DNA of 64,000 nucleotides from Sphaerisporangium fuscum (GCF_018531465.1 NZ_JAHDTF010000023.1:124001-188000); one strand, 5' to 3'. Counted from the first letter of the stretch, positions 15,333-25,900 are shown. Program-made: numbers and translations. Notes: generated from the letters alone by a model not told the origin.

Positions 15333-16064
15333 ATGACAGATGTGGTCCGTTTGGACGCGGTGAGCAAGGTGTACGGGAAGGGCCAGGGCGCGGTGGCCGC
15401 GCTGCGCGAGGTGTCGGTGGGCATCCCCGCCGGCAGCTTCACGGCGGTCATGGGCCCCTCCGGGTCGGGCAAGAGCACGTTCCTCCACTGCGCGGCGGGG
15501 CTGGACGTCCCGTCGTCCGGTTCGGTGCGCCTGGGCGGCACCGAGTTGTCGCGGATGAACGAGACCGAGCTGACCGAACTGCGCAGGCAGCGGATCGGCT
15601 TCGTGTTCCAGGCGTTCAACCTGGTCTCGTCGCTGACGGTGCTGGAGAACATCACGTTGCCGCTGCGCCTGGCGGGCGTGCGCCCCGACCGGGCGTGGCT
15701 CGGCGAGATCGTGGAGCGGGTGGGCCTGGCCGGCCGGACCGGGCACCGTCCGGCTCAGCTGTCCGGCGGGCAGCAGCAGCGCGTGGCGATCGCCAGGGCC
15801 CTGGTGACCAGGCCCGAGGTGGTGTTCGGCGACGAGCCGACCGGCGCGCTCGACACCATGACCGCGCGCGACGTGCTCGTCCTGCTGCGCCAGGTCGTGG
15901 ACGGGATGGGGCAGACCGTCGTGATGGTCACCCACGATCCGGTGGCCGCCTCCTACGCCGACACCGTGCTGTTCCTGGCCGACGGCCGCATCACCGACTC
16001 GATGGCCGCCCCGACCGCGGAGAAGGTCGCGGCGCGGATGACGAACCTTGGGGCGTGGAACTGA
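15333..16064 (+). CDS. ABC transporter ATP-binding protein (MacB/LolD type)
   Basis: A 243-residue ATPase with Walker A GPSGSGKST (41-49), Q-loop FVFQAFN (Gln93), signature LSGGQQQR (143-150), Walker B VVFGDEPTGALD (Asp167, Glu168) and the switch histidine in VMVTHDP. The SGGQQQR and DEPTGALD forms are typical of the MacB/LolD/BceA group, which works with FtsX-type permeases. Its stop overlaps the permease start (TGATG), so they are coupled. Likely exports or disassembles an amphipathic compound or antimicrobial peptide under control of the neighbouring two-component system. Confidence 0.93.
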   Translation: MTDVVRLDAVSKVYGKGQGAVAALREVSVGIPAGSFTAVMGPSGSGKSTFLHCAAGLDVPSSGSVRLGGTELSRMNETELTELRRQRIGFVFQAFNLVSSLTVLENITLPLRLAGVRPDRAWLGEIVERVGLAGRTGHRPAQLSGGQQQRVAIARALVTRPEVVFGDEPTGALDTMTARDVLVLLRQVVDGMGQTVVMVTHDPVAASYADTVLFLADGRITDSMAAPTAEKVAARMTNLGAWN

Positions 16065-18478
16065 TGATCGACCTGGCGCTGAAGACCCTCAGGCACCGCA
16101 AGGCCGGGTTCGCGGGCGCGTTCGTCGCACTGCTGTGCGCCGCCGCGCTGATCTGCGCCTGCGGGATGCTGCTGGAGACCGGCCTGCGCGGAGGCGTCGT
16201 CCCGGAGCGGTACGCGGGCACGCCGGTGGTCGTCGCGGGTGACCGCTTCGACCGCCAGACGGTCCGCGACGGGGACAAGGTCAAGACCAAGGCCAAGCCG
16301 CTCAGCGAGCGCGCCTGGATACCCGCGTCCCTGGCCGACGAGATCAGGCGGGTCCCCGGGGTCTCCCGCGTGGTCACCGAGGTCGCCTTCCCCGTCTCCA
16401 CTCCGGCGGGCGAGGTCGTCGGCCACGGCTGGGAATCGGCGGCGCTCACGCCGTTCACCCTCCGCGAGGGCCGTGAGCCGAAGGCGGCCGGTGAGGTCGT
16501 CGTCGACGCCCGCGCGGGGCTGCGCCCCGGAGCGGAGGTGGCCGTCCGGTCGCCGGTGGGCGTGCGCTCCTACCGGGTGACGGGCGTCACGGCGCAGGTC
16601 CTGCCCAGCCAGAACACCATGTTCTTCACTTCCGCCGAGGCGGCGCGCCTGAGCGGCCACCCGGGCCGGGTGACGGCGATCGGCGTGTTCCCGAAGGTGG
16701 ACGTGCGGGTGCGGGGCGCCGTCGCCTACACCGGCGACGAGCGCGGGGCCGTGGAGTTCCCCGACGCCGAGAAGTCGCGGGTGAAGCTGATCAGCCTGGG
16801 CGGCGCGCTCGGCGGGACGTCGCTGCTCGTCGCGATCCTGGTGGTGGTCGGCACGTTCGCGCTGTCCATCCAGCAGCGGCAGCGCGAGATCGCGATGTTG
16901 AGGGCGGTCGCCGCCACGCCCGCCCAGATACGGAAGCTGCTCGGCGGCGAGGCGCTGATGGTCGGCCTGCTGGCGGGGACGGCCGGTTCGGCGGCCGGCG
17001 TGGCACTGGGGTTCTGGCTGCGGTCAAGGTTCGTCGCGCTCGGCGCGATGCCGGAGAACCTGCGGCTGGTCGTCAGCCCGTTCCCGGTCTTCGCCGCCCT
17101 GGTGGCCACCGTGGTCGCGGCCTGCGCCGCGGCCCGCCTGTCCGCCCGCCGCACCGCCCGGATCCGGCCGGTGGAGGCGCTGGGCGAGGCCGCGCTGCCG
17201 GCCACGCGGCTGCCGTGGCCGCGGACGATCGCCGGGCTGGCCTGCGTCGCGGGCGGTGTCGTCCTGACGGTGCTGCTGGCGCACCTGTCCAGCGAGGCGG
17301 CCTCCAGCCCGGTCACCATGCTGACCGCGCTGGTATGGACGATCGCCGTCACGCTGCTCGGTCCGCCGCTCGCGCGGGCCGCCACGGCCGTACTCGGCGT
17401 GCCGCTGCGAGCCTGGCGGTCCTCCGGGTACCTGGCCGCCGCCAACCTGGCGGCGGGCACGAAGCGGCTGGCCTCCGTGATCGCCCCGCTCAGCCTGATG
17501 GTGGCGATGACCTGCACGATCCTGTTCGTCCAGACCACGATGGGACGTGCGGCGCAGGAGCAGGCCGCCGCGGGCACCAAGGCGGCGTACGTCCTCGGCC
17601 CCCGCGTGCCCTCCAGCGCGGTGGCGGCCGTGCGCCGGGTGCCCGGCGTCGAGGCGGTGACCGAGGTGCTGCACACGTCGGTCCGCGTCGACCTGGAGAA
17701 GTACGGCGCGCAGGCGGTCACCCCCGAGGGGCTCGGCCGGACGATGGACCTGGAGGTGACCTCCGGATCGCTGGAAGGATTCGGGGAGAAGACCGTCGCG
17801 GTCAGCCGCACGGCGGCCGGACGGCTGGGCGTCGCGGTGGGCGACGCGCTCCGCCTCACCCTCGGCGACGGCACCCCCGCCGAGCTCCGGGTCGCCGCGA
17901 TCTATGAGCGCGGCCTCGGCTTCGGGGACCTCACCCTTTCCCACTCGCTGGTCGCGGGCCACGTGGACGACCCGCGGCCGTCCCTGCTGGTGTCGGCGCC
18001 CGCCGGGGCGCGGACGGCGCTGGAGCGGGCCGCGGCCGGGACCCCGGTGCTCGACCGGGTCGAGGCCGTGACCTCCGGAGGGGCGAACAGCGAGGTGAAC
18101 TACGTGGCCATGGGGTTGATCATCGCGTTCACGTCGATCGCCGTGGTCAACACGCTCGCCATGTCCACCTCGGCGAGGTCGCGGGAGCTGGCCCTGCTCC
18201 GGCTCGTCGGGACGACCCGGCGGCAGGTGCTGCGGATGCTCAGGCTGGAGACGTGCGTGGCGGTCGGGGTGGCGGCCGTGATCGGGACGGTGATCGCGCT
18301 GGTCACGCTGGCCGCGTTCAGCTCCGGTATGACGGGGTCGGCGGTGCCGTACGTCCCCCCGCTGACCTACCTCGCCGTGATCGCCGCCGCGGCCGTCCTC
18401 GCGCTGGCGGCGACCTCCGTCCCCGCGCGGCTGGTCCTGAGGGAGCGCCCGGCCGAGGCGGTCGGCGGCCGGGAGTGA
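16064..18478 (+). CDS. FtsX-family ABC transporter permease
   Basis: An 804-residue permease with the duplicated FtsX/MacB layout. An N-terminal helix (about 17-37, FAGAFVALLCAAALICACGM) leads to an extracytoplasmic MacB-like domain, then three helices around 240-360 with SIQQRQREIAMLRAVAATPAQI. A second single helix and domain follow, then the closing FtsX domain with STSARSRELALLRLVGTTRRQV. The ATG at 16064 overlaps the ATPase stop. Large extracellular loops and the pairing with a two-component system resemble peptide-sensing or detoxifying exporters. Substrate unknown. Confidence 0.9.
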   Translation: MIDLALKTLRHRKAGFAGAFVALLCAAALICACGMLLETGLRGGVVPERYAGTPVVVAGDRFDRQTVRDGDKVKTKAKPLSERAWIPASLADEIRRVPGVSRVVTEVAFPVSTPAGEVVGHGWESAALTPFTLREGREPKAAGEVVVDARAGLRPGAEVAVRSPVGVRSYRVTGVTAQVLPSQNTMFFTSAEAARLSGHPGRVTAIGVFPKVDVRVRGAVAYTGDERGAVEFPDAEKSRVKLISLGGALGGTSLLVAILVVVGTFALSIQQRQREIAMLRAVAATPAQIRKLLGGEALMVGLLAGTAGSAAGVALGFWLRSRFVALGAMPENLRLVVSPFPVFAALVATVVAACAAARLSARRTARIRPVEALGEAALPATRLPWPRTIAGLACVAGGVVLTVLLAHLSSEAASSPVTMLTALVWTIAVTLLGPPLARAATAVLGVPLRAWRSSGYLAAANLAAGTKRLASVIAPLSLMVAMTCTILFVQTTMGRAAQEQAAAGTKAAYVLGPRVPSSAVAAVRRVPGVEAVTEVLHTSVRVDLEKYGAQAVTPEGLGRTMDLEVTSGSLEGFGEKTVAVSRTAAGRLGVAVGDALRLTLGDGTPAELRVAAIYERGLGFGDLTLSHSLVAGHVDDPRPSLLVSAPAGARTALERAAAGTPVLDRVEAVTSGGANSEVNYVAMGLIIAFTSIAVVNTLAMSTSARSRELALLRLVGTTRRQVLRMLRLETCVAVGVAAVIGTVIALVTLAAFSSGMTGSAVPYVPPLTYLAVIAAAAVLALAATSVPARLVLRERPAEAVGGRE

Positions 18479-18678
18479 CGGTCGGGCGGCGAGCGAGTCA
18501 AAGAGCTGCGTAAAGGCACGATGGAAGAAGACGGCGCCCTCCCCGGTCGGGCAGGCTTCATTCGACCACGCGAAGCGACGGGACGGGCCTCACGGATCGG
18601 CGCGGCCAGGGCCTGGCGCGGAAGTCACAGGGGCCCGATGCTTCCGTGGTGTCGACAACCCCAGGAAGGGATTCGGAT

Positions 18679-19722
18679 ATGCCGCTGGCTTACATGGGCT
18701 CATCGTCGCCGGGGAAGGCACGCGGAGTCAGCAGATTATGGCGCAGGGTGACCGGCACCCTCGCCGCCCTGGTCGTCGCCGTGTGCGCCACGACCGCGAG
18801 CGCCGGCGCCAGCGAGACGCCCACGGAGCCCACGGAGGGGGCGGCGCGGTTCGCTCCGGGGTTCGTCCACGGCAAGGTGGCCGTGGACGGGAGCGTCATC
18901 CACTACGTCCGGGGCGGGTCGGGGCCGGCGCTGGTGCTGCTGCACGGCTGGCCGGAGACCTGGCTGATGTGGCGGGGCGTCATGCCGACGCTCGCGCGCA
19001 CGCACACCGTTATCGCGATGGACCTGCCGGGCCTCGGTGACTCCACCGTCCCGGCCGGCGGGTTCGACAAGGTCACCACCGCGCGGCGCATCCACGAGGC
19101 CGTCACCAAGCTGGGCTTCACGCAGGTGGAGATCATGGGCCACGACCAGGGTGTCCTGATCGCCTACCCGTACGCCCGCGACTACCCGGGCGAGGTGAAG
19201 CGGATCGCCGTCATCGAGTCGCCGCTGTCCGGCTTCGGGCTGGAGAACCTGTACGGCCTGAGCTGGCACTTCAAGTTCAACATGTCTCCCGCGCCGATCC
19301 CTGAGACGATCATGGACAACGACGACGTCAGCACCTACCTCGGCATGATGTTCGGCTTCAGCTACAACCGCGCGGGCATCGACGCCACGGCCTACTACCG
19401 CGCCTACGCCGACCCGGCCAAGCGGCACGCGGGGTACGAGTACTACCGCGCCTTCCCGGCGGACGCGCAGGACAACCAGGCGAACGCCTCCAAGCGGCTC
19501 ACCGTCCCGGTCATGGCGATCGGCGGCCAGTACTCCTTCGGGACCGGCGTCGCCGACTCGTTCCGCCAGGTGGCCGACGACGTACGGCCGGTGGTCGCGC
19601 CCGACGCGGGCCACTTCGTCCCGGAGGAGAATCCCACCTTCGTCGCCGACTGCGCCGACCTCTTCTTCGGCGCCGCGAACACCCCGCCCTCCCGCCCCGA
19701 GCTGGCCCCCTGCGCGCCCTAG
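18679..19722 (+). CDS. Secreted epoxide-hydrolase-like alpha/beta hydrolase
   Basis: A 347-residue protein with a long signal peptide (basic residues 13-23, hydrophobic core 26-42, cleavage near SAGAS). The mature alpha/beta hydrolase carries the epoxide-hydrolase/dehalogenase marks: LLHGWPETWLMW (HGxP oxyanion motif), the nucleophile Asp156 in EIMGHDQGVL and the histidine in PDAGHFVPEE. An aspartate nucleophile points to epoxide hydrolase or haloalkane dehalogenase chemistry rather than an esterase. Export is unusual for this group. ATG at 18679 with AGGAAGGGA upstream; the longer GTG frame from 18646 is less likely. Confidence 0.82.
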   Translation: MPLAYMGSSSPGKARGVSRLWRRVTGTLAALVVAVCATTASAGASETPTEPTEGAARFAPGFVHGKVAVDGSVIHYVRGGSGPALVLLHGWPETWLMWRGVMPTLARTHTVIAMDLPGLGDSTVPAGGFDKVTTARRIHEAVTKLGFTQVEIMGHDQGVLIAYPYARDYPGEVKRIAVIESPLSGFGLENLYGLSWHFKFNMSPAPIPETIMDNDDVSTYLGMMFGFSYNRAGIDATAYYRAYADPAKRHAGYEYYRAFPADAQDNQANASKRLTVPVMAIGGQYSFGTGVADSFRQVADDVRPVVAPDAGHFVPEENPTFVADCADLFFGAANTPPSRPELAPCAP

Positions 19723-19749
19723 CGCCGGGCCCTCTCACCGCAGGATCAC

Positions 19750-19775
19750 AGGCCACCCCCACGTGGGGGTGGCCT
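19750..19775. terminator. Palindromic terminator between convergent genes
   Basis: A perfect 26 bp palindrome with arms AGGCCACCCCCAC / GTGGGGGTGGCCT, 28 bases after the hydrolase stop and before the end of the convergent membrane gene. It can serve both directions. Confidence 0.75.
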
Positions 19776-19795
19776 CCCTGTTGTGCGAGGTGTGG

Positions 19796-20221
19796 TCAGC
19801 GCCCGGACGGACGCGCGGCCAGGCGGGCCCGCTTGAAGGCCTCGGCGATGAAGCCCACGACGACGGCGGGCGGGGACACGACGATCGCCCGGCCGAAACC
19901 GTCCTCGGTCAGGGAGGTGCCGAACGACTCGTCCGGCAGCGTGAGCTGCCGCGTGACCAGCACGACGATCAGGCAGCCCAGGAACGTCACCAGGCCCGCC
20001 ACCAGCGGCCGGACGAACGCCCCGGTGCCCCGGCCGGTCGCCAGCCGGGCGGCGAAGAACATGCCGCCGACGAGGAAGAAGGCGACCGTCGCCATGTTGA
20101 GGGCGCTCGCGAGAGCGATCCCGCGCAGCGGCCTGCCCGAATAGAGGAGCAGCATGAGCGCGAAGACGACCCCGCCCGCGATCAGAGAGGGGATCCAGGG
20201 CCAGCGTCTGATTCCGTCCAT
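19796..20221 (-). CDS. Four-helix membrane protein, hypothetical
   Basis: A 141-residue integral membrane protein with four hydrophobic segments: about 8-27 (WIPSLIAGGVVFALMLLLYS), 34-58, 70-90 (PLVAGLVTFLGCLIVVLVTR) and 108-128 (AIVVSPPAVVVGFIAEAF). It ends in a basic tail. No family recognised. The mRNA seems leaderless: TATGCT (20228-20233, minus strand) is six bases before the ATG at 20221. Two CTACATAT direct repeats (20239-20246 and 20254-20261) lie just upstream and may be regulator half-sites. Function unknown. Confidence 0.7.
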   Translation of the reverse strand: MDGIRRWPWIPSLIAGGVVFALMLLLYSGRPLRGIALASALNMATVAFFLVGGMFFAARLATGRGTGAFVRPLVAGLVTFLGCLIVVLVTRQLTLPDESFGTSLTEDGFGRAIVVSPPAVVVGFIAEAFKRARLAARPSGR

Positions 20222-20238
20222 GAGAACAGCATACTCGT

Positions 20239-20261
20239 CTACATATAGATCGCCTACATAT
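20239..20261. promoter_or_regulatory. Direct repeats upstream of the membrane gene
   Basis: CTACATAT occurs twice, 15 bp apart (20239-20246, 20254-20261), just upstream of the -10-like TATGCT of the minus-strand membrane gene. Possibly binding sites of an unidentified regulator. Confidence 0.35.
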
Positions 20262-20309
20262 TCGCCCGGCGTGGCGGTCAGAGCGGCGCGCCCGCCGCGG
20301 TGTTTCTGT

Positions 20310-20436
20310 TACTGTGCCCGGGTGAGCCACCCCCTGCCGGATTGATCCGGACCTCCTTCAGCGCTTTCCACCCGTCGTGACGGGTGACGTGCGCTGGGCG
20401 ACGTCCTGATTCCTTCTCCTGGCTGGGAAGCTTCCT
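20310..20436 (+). promoter_or_regulatory. Structured leader with leaderless uORF before the MFS gene
   Basis: TACTGT (20310-20315) lies six bases before a GTG at 20322 that opens a seven-codon frame, VSHPLPD, ending with TGA at 20343-20345. The stop falls in the hairpin CCGGAT-TG-ATCCGG (20337-20350). Further on, CACCCGTC-GT-GACGGGTG (20369-20386) is nested within CAGCGC/GCGCTG (20359-20364, 20391-20396). A short leader peptide followed by hairpins before a drug-exporter-like gene suggests ribosome-mediated attenuation. No match to a known riboswitch class was recognised. Confidence 0.4.
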
Positions 20437-21633
20437 ATGTCTGTCTTCGGGGCCGAATTTCGTGCTGCCCGCATACCGTTCGCGGCGAGCCTGCTGGGCC
20501 GCCTCACCTACTCCGCCCAACCGCTGATCCTGTTCGAGGTGCTGCACCAGGGCGCCGGAACCTTCACCGCCGCCGGAGCGATGGCGGCGGTCTTCGGGCT
20601 GGTCTGCGCCCTGACCGGTCCGCTGCGCGCCCGGTTCATCGACCGTCGCGGGCCGCGCGGCGTCATGACGGCGCTCGGACTCGGCTACGCCACCGCGATG
20701 ACCTCGCTGGCGCTGGCCGTCCAGTCCGGTTCGCCCTCCTGGGTCTACTGGCCGCTCGTCGTGGCCGCGGGCCTTTTCGCTCCGCCGATGGGCATCCTCA
20801 TGCGGGCACTGTGGGCCGAACTGGTCCCCGCCGAGCTGCTCGCCCGCGCCCTGGGCACGGACGCGGCGGCCGAAGAGGTCGTCTACATCGTGGGTCCGAT
20901 GCTGTCGGGACTCACCCTCGCCACCGTCGCGCCGTCCGCCGCCATGGTCGCCACGGCGGCCGTGATGGGCGGGGCCGGCGTCCTGCTCGGGTACGCCGCC
21001 CACAGCGGCACGCCGGTGAGCGGCGCCGCGGAGGCGCGGCAGGGGACGCTCCTCGAGGTCCTCACCGGCCTGGTCCCGGCCCTGCTGGCGGTGGCCGCGT
21101 CGGGTGGGGCGCTCAGCATCGTGTGGCTCGCGGTGGTGGCCCTGCCCTCGGCGGCCTCGCCGCCGGGCGGCGCGGGAGGCCTGCTCACCCTGCTGGCGCT
21201 GGGCAGCGCCGCCGGCGCACTGGTGCACGGCCGGCTCCCGGTGGCCGTCCGGCCTCTGCGCCGGCTGCTCGCCTGCTCCTTCGCCACGGCCGTCGTGCTG
21301 GCGGGGCTCGGCGCCCTGCCGTACCTGTGGGTGTGGGCCGCCGGCCTGCCGCTCCTCGGGGCGTTCGGCGCGCCGGTCATGGTGAACGCCTACCTGCTGG
21401 CCGGTCGTACGCCGTCGCACCTGCGCGCCCAGGCGGGCGCCTACGTCAACACGGCCTTCAACGCCGCCACGGCCTGCGGCGGGGCGGGCGCCGGACTGCT
21501 CGTGGACGGGGCCGGGCCGGGGGCGGCCGTCCTCGCCGCGGCGGGCGTGGCCGCCTCGCTCACCGCGATCGCCGCGCTCGTGCCCTCCAGCCACCGTCGA
21601 TCTGTCCAGCTAGAGGGCGTATTGCACCAGTAA
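20437..21633 (+). CDS. MFS transporter
   Basis: A 398-residue major facilitator with about 12 hydrophobic segments. The inter-helix loop RARFIDRRGPRGVMTALG between helices 2 and 3 matches the MFS loop motif (D-R-x-G-R-R). No large periplasmic or cytoplasmic insert. ATG at 20437; GGCTGGGAAG upstream is a weak ribosome-binding site. Substrate cannot be read from sequence; similar actinomycete proteins are annotated as drug or sugar exporters. The structured leader upstream hints at induction by ribosome-targeting compounds. Confidence 0.85.
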   Translation: MSVFGAEFRAARIPFAASLLGRLTYSAQPLILFEVLHQGAGTFTAAGAMAAVFGLVCALTGPLRARFIDRRGPRGVMTALGLGYATAMTSLALAVQSGSPSWVYWPLVVAAGLFAPPMGILMRALWAELVPAELLARALGTDAAAEEVVYIVGPMLSGLTLATVAPSAAMVATAAVMGGAGVLLGYAAHSGTPVSGAAEARQGTLLEVLTGLVPALLAVAASGGALSIVWLAVVALPSAASPPGGAGGLLTLLALGSAAGALVHGRLPVAVRPLRRLLACSFATAVVLAGLGALPYLWVWAAGLPLLGAFGAPVMVNAYLLAGRTPSHLRAQAGAYVNTAFNAATACGGAGAGLLVDGAGPGAAVLAAAGVAASLTAIAALVPSSHRRSVQLEGVLHQ

Positions 21634-21708
21634 TGCGGGCATCGCACCAGACGGAGGGCCATACCGAATAGGCATACCCGACATAGTCGATTATTCCGAT
21701 TGATTTGG

Positions 21709-21714
21709 TAGGGT
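21709..21714 (+). promoter_or_regulatory. -10 box of a leaderless transcript (TauE/SafE gene)
   Basis: TAGGGT lies exactly six bases before the GTG start at 21721, so transcription probably begins at the start codon. No ribosome-binding site is present. Confidence 0.5.
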
Positions 21715-21720
21715 ACGGGG

Positions 21721-22707
21721 GTGCACTTCGACTTCGACTTCAGCATGGCGATCGGGTCGTTCCTGGTCGCGATCGTCGTCGGGCTGACCGGCATGGGCGG
21801 GGGCGCGCTCATGACGCCCATGCTGGTGACCTTCTTCGGCGTGCCGCCACTGACGGCCGTCTCCAGCGACCTCGTCGCGGCCGCGGTCATGAAACCGGTC
21901 GGCAGCCTCGTGCACCTGCGCCGAGGGACCGTCAACCTCAAGCTCGTCGGCTGGCTGTGCGCCGGGTCGATCCCGGCCGCCTTCTGCGGCGTGCTGCTCG
22001 CCCGGGCCCTCGGGGACGGCGAGAACGTCCAGACGGTCATCCAGACGGGGCTGGGCGTCGCGCTCCTGATCGCGGCGCTCGGCCTCGCCGTGCGCGGCTA
22101 CCTCGCCATGCGGGACCGCGCCGAGGGACGCACCACCTCCACCGGCCGCCGTACCGCGGCTCCCGGGGAACCGGCCGCCGTCGAGCCGCCCGAGGTCGTC
22201 GTGCGCCCGCTGCCCACCGTGCTGATCGGAATCGTCGGCGGCCTGGTGGTGGGCATGACGTCGGTGGGCTCGGGCTCGCTGATCATCGTCGCGCTCCTCG
22301 CCATCTATCCCGCCCTCAAGGCCAACCAGCTCGTCGGCACCGACCTGCTGCAGGCCGTGCCCCTGGTCATGTCGGCCGCGCTCGGGCACCTGCTGTTCGG
22401 GGACTTCAAGCTCTCGGTCACCGCGGCCCTCCTGGTGGGCTCGATCCCGGGCGTGTACATCGGCTCGCGCATCTCCTCGCGCGCCCCGGGCGGGCTCATC
22501 CGCCGCGTGCTGGCGTTCGTGCTGCTCGCCTCGGCGCTGAAGATGTTCGGCGTCGGCAACACCGCCACCGTGTGGACCCTGGTGGCGGTCCTGCTCGCCG
22601 CCCCGGTCTTCTGGACGTTCCTGCGCACCCGGCACGGCCTGCCCGCCCTCCCCTGGAAGGAGCCGTCTCAGCCCTCGGCACGGCAGACCGGCGTGCGGCC
22701 GGGGTGA
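21721..22707 (+). CDS. TauE/SafE-family sulfite or anion exporter
   Basis: A 328-residue membrane protein with the duplicated TauE/SafE pattern: VGLTGMGGGALMTPMLVTFF with PLTAVSSDLVAAAVMKPVGS in the first half, and VVGMTSVGSGSLIIVALL with ANQLVGTDLLQAVPLVMSAA in the second. Such proteins move sulfite, sulfoacetate or related anions out of the cell. A hydrophilic Arg/Pro-rich linker (about 135-160) joins the halves. The GTG start at 21721 has no ribosome-binding site but a -10 box six bases upstream. No sulfur-metabolism gene is next to it, so the substrate is uncertain. Confidence 0.85.
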   Translation: MHFDFDFSMAIGSFLVAIVVGLTGMGGGALMTPMLVTFFGVPPLTAVSSDLVAAAVMKPVGSLVHLRRGTVNLKLVGWLCAGSIPAAFCGVLLARALGDGENVQTVIQTGLGVALLIAALGLAVRGYLAMRDRAEGRTTSTGRRTAAPGEPAAVEPPEVVVRPLPTVLIGIVGGLVVGMTSVGSGSLIIVALLAIYPALKANQLVGTDLLQAVPLVMSAALGHLLFGDFKLSVTAALLVGSIPGVYIGSRISSRAPGGLIRRVLAFVLLASALKMFGVGNTATVWTLVAVLLAAPVFWTFLRTRHGLPALPWKEPSQPSARQTGVRPG

Positions 22708-22722
22708 GCCTCCGGCCCGTGG

Positions 22723-23298
22723 TCAGCTCCAGGTGGCACGCCTGAGCACGCCGGACAGGTCCTTGTTGCCCCAGATGTCCACCACGAGGATCTTGGAGGT
22801 GGGCAGGTACCACTCCCGCTGGGTGAACTTCACCTTCATCCCCGCGCTGCCCTGCGGCTCGCAGTAGCCGGGCCAGGTGGTGTACCGCGCGTCGTGCCCG
22901 CGCCCCACCGGGCGCAGCCCCCGGTAGGAGGCCTTGGACCCGAGCACCGTCAGGGTGTCGCCGCCGAAGGGGCACGACGGCTGGGCCAGGGTGGGGACGT
23001 ACCGGTTCCTGCCGGTGTAGCCCCACTGGGCCAGGGTCTTCGGACCGACCACCCAGAACCCCGTGCAGTCGCCGTAGAAGTACTCCGGGTCGTTGCACAT
23101 GTTCGTCGCCACCACCGCCGCGTCGCCGTAGCGGCGCACTCGCCAGGAGGCGGGGATCAGCAGGTTCATCCCCCGGAAGGAGAAGACCTTGCCGCCGGAC
23201 GCCGTCGAGGTCGCCGCCTGCGCGGGGGACGAGGTGGCCACGGAGGCGGCCAGAACGGCGGCGGACAGAACGGCCGGAATCGCGAATGACTTTCTCAC
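22723..23298 (-). CDS. Secreted hypothetical protein
   Basis: A 191-residue protein with a clear Sec signal peptide (MRKSFAIPAVLSAAVLAASV, cleavage near AQA-A at 28). The mature part is rich in Tyr, Trp and Gly and has four cysteines spread as likely disulfide partners (NMCND, GDCTGF, PSCPFGG, GYCEPQG). No enzyme motif recognised. It includes GMNLLIPASWRVRRYGDAAV, which resembles the start of small secreted actinomycete proteins of unknown role. Convergent with the TauE/SafE gene and divergent from recQ. Confidence 0.7.
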   Translation of the reverse strand: MRKSFAIPAVLSAAVLAASVATSSPAQAATSTASGGKVFSFRGMNLLIPASWRVRRYGDAAVVATNMCNDPEYFYGDCTGFWVVGPKTLAQWGYTGRNRYVPTLAQPSCPFGGDTLTVLGSKASYRGLRPVGRGHDARYTTWPGYCEPQGSAGMKVKFTQREWYLPTSKILVVDIWGNKDLSGVLRRATWS

Positions 23299-23418
23299 AC
23301 CCGGAAGCTAACGAGCCCCACTTGCCACCCGCTTGGAACCGGTTGGGACCGGCGGCGCGCTCGTACCGAGTTATCCACAGGTCGGCGCGAGCGCCGGGTC
23401 CGGGTCCGGCGGCGCTCC

Positions 23419-23424
23419 TAGAAT
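23419..23424 (+). promoter_or_regulatory. -10 box of leaderless recQ
   Basis: TAGAAT lies exactly six bases before the GTG start of recQ at 23431. Confidence 0.55.
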
Positions 23425-23430
23425 GACCCG

Positions 23431-25263
<1,833 letters not shown>

Positions 25264-25620
25264 CCCATCGCACGGCGGCGCCGAGTTCGCCGTACACCAC
25301 CCCACCGACCCGGCGCCGAACGGAAGCAACCTGACCAACGGGAAAGGAACCACGACCCCACCCAAGCGATCCGCCCCCCCGTCTCCCTCCCCGGCTCGCT
25401 CCCCCGCCTCCCTGTCGGCGCCGCGACGCCGGATCTGGCTCCCGCTCGCGCCCGTCGGCCTCGCCCAGGACTCGGGGGCGGCGGGACCATGGAGTTCGCC
25501 CCGGAGCCGGAACCCGGCCAGTGGCGCGGCCCGCGTGACATCGTGCTGCCGAAGCCGTCGCGCGATTTGTACTGACCTGGAGACGGGTGGCGGCGTCCCA
25601 CACGGCCGCCGCCGCCCGTC
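25264..25620. other. Intergenic region after recQ
   Basis: No convincing gene. One short plus-strand frame from ATG 25489 to TGA 25573-25575 would encode 28 residues (MEFAPEPEPGQWRGPRDIV...). It has protein-like composition, but no clear ribosome-binding site or known relative, so it is not called. The region leads into the tandem copies at 25621. Confidence 0.35.
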
Positions 25621-25900
25621 CGCTCAGAAGACCCGCCCCCTGATGTACTCGGCCAGGGCCAGGGCCAGGGCCAGCGCCGCGCCCGCGACGCCGCCCGTCC
25701 GCTCAGAACACCCGCCCCCTGATGTACTCGGCCAGGGCCAGCGCCGCGCCCGCGACGCCGCCCGTCCGCTCAGAAGACCCGCCCCCTGATGTACTCGGCC
25801 AGGGCCAGGGCCAGGGCCGCGCCCGCGACGCCGCCCGTCCGCTCAGAACACCCGCCCCCTGATGTACTCGGCCAGGGCCAGGGCCGCGCCCGCGACGTCG
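25621..25900. repeat. Tandem copies of a gene 3' end with variable hexamer core
   Basis: Units start at 25621, 25700, 25767 and 25840, with lengths of 79, 67 and 73 bases before the fourth merges into the gene at 25843. Each contains the end of that gene, including its stop codon, read on the minus strand as LALAEYIRGRVF-stop. Lengths differ in steps of six because of a changing number of CAGGGC/CAGCGC hexamers, and units alternate between CAGAAG and CAGAAC at the stop. So three extra copies of the C-terminal coding end lie downstream of the real stop. Confidence 0.9.

Noticed and set aside
15284..16063. Upstream extension of the FtsX permease frame
   Set aside because: It runs through the ABC ATPase in another frame. 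The permease starts at 16064, overlapping the ATPase stop.
19750..19775. Palindrome as a regulator site
   Set aside because: Placed between two convergent genes with no promoter, so a terminator is the simpler reading.
20337..20396. mini-ykkC (guanidine) riboswitch before the MFS gene
   Set aside because: Hairpins are present but lack the ACGR loops of that class.
20278..21594. Minus-strand open frame of 438 codons opposite the MFS gene
   Set aside because: Low-complexity Gly/Arg/His-rich shadow of the transporter.
25621..25900. CRISPR-like array
   Set aside because: Units are contiguous copies of a gene end without spacers and with variable hexamers; not a CRISPR.
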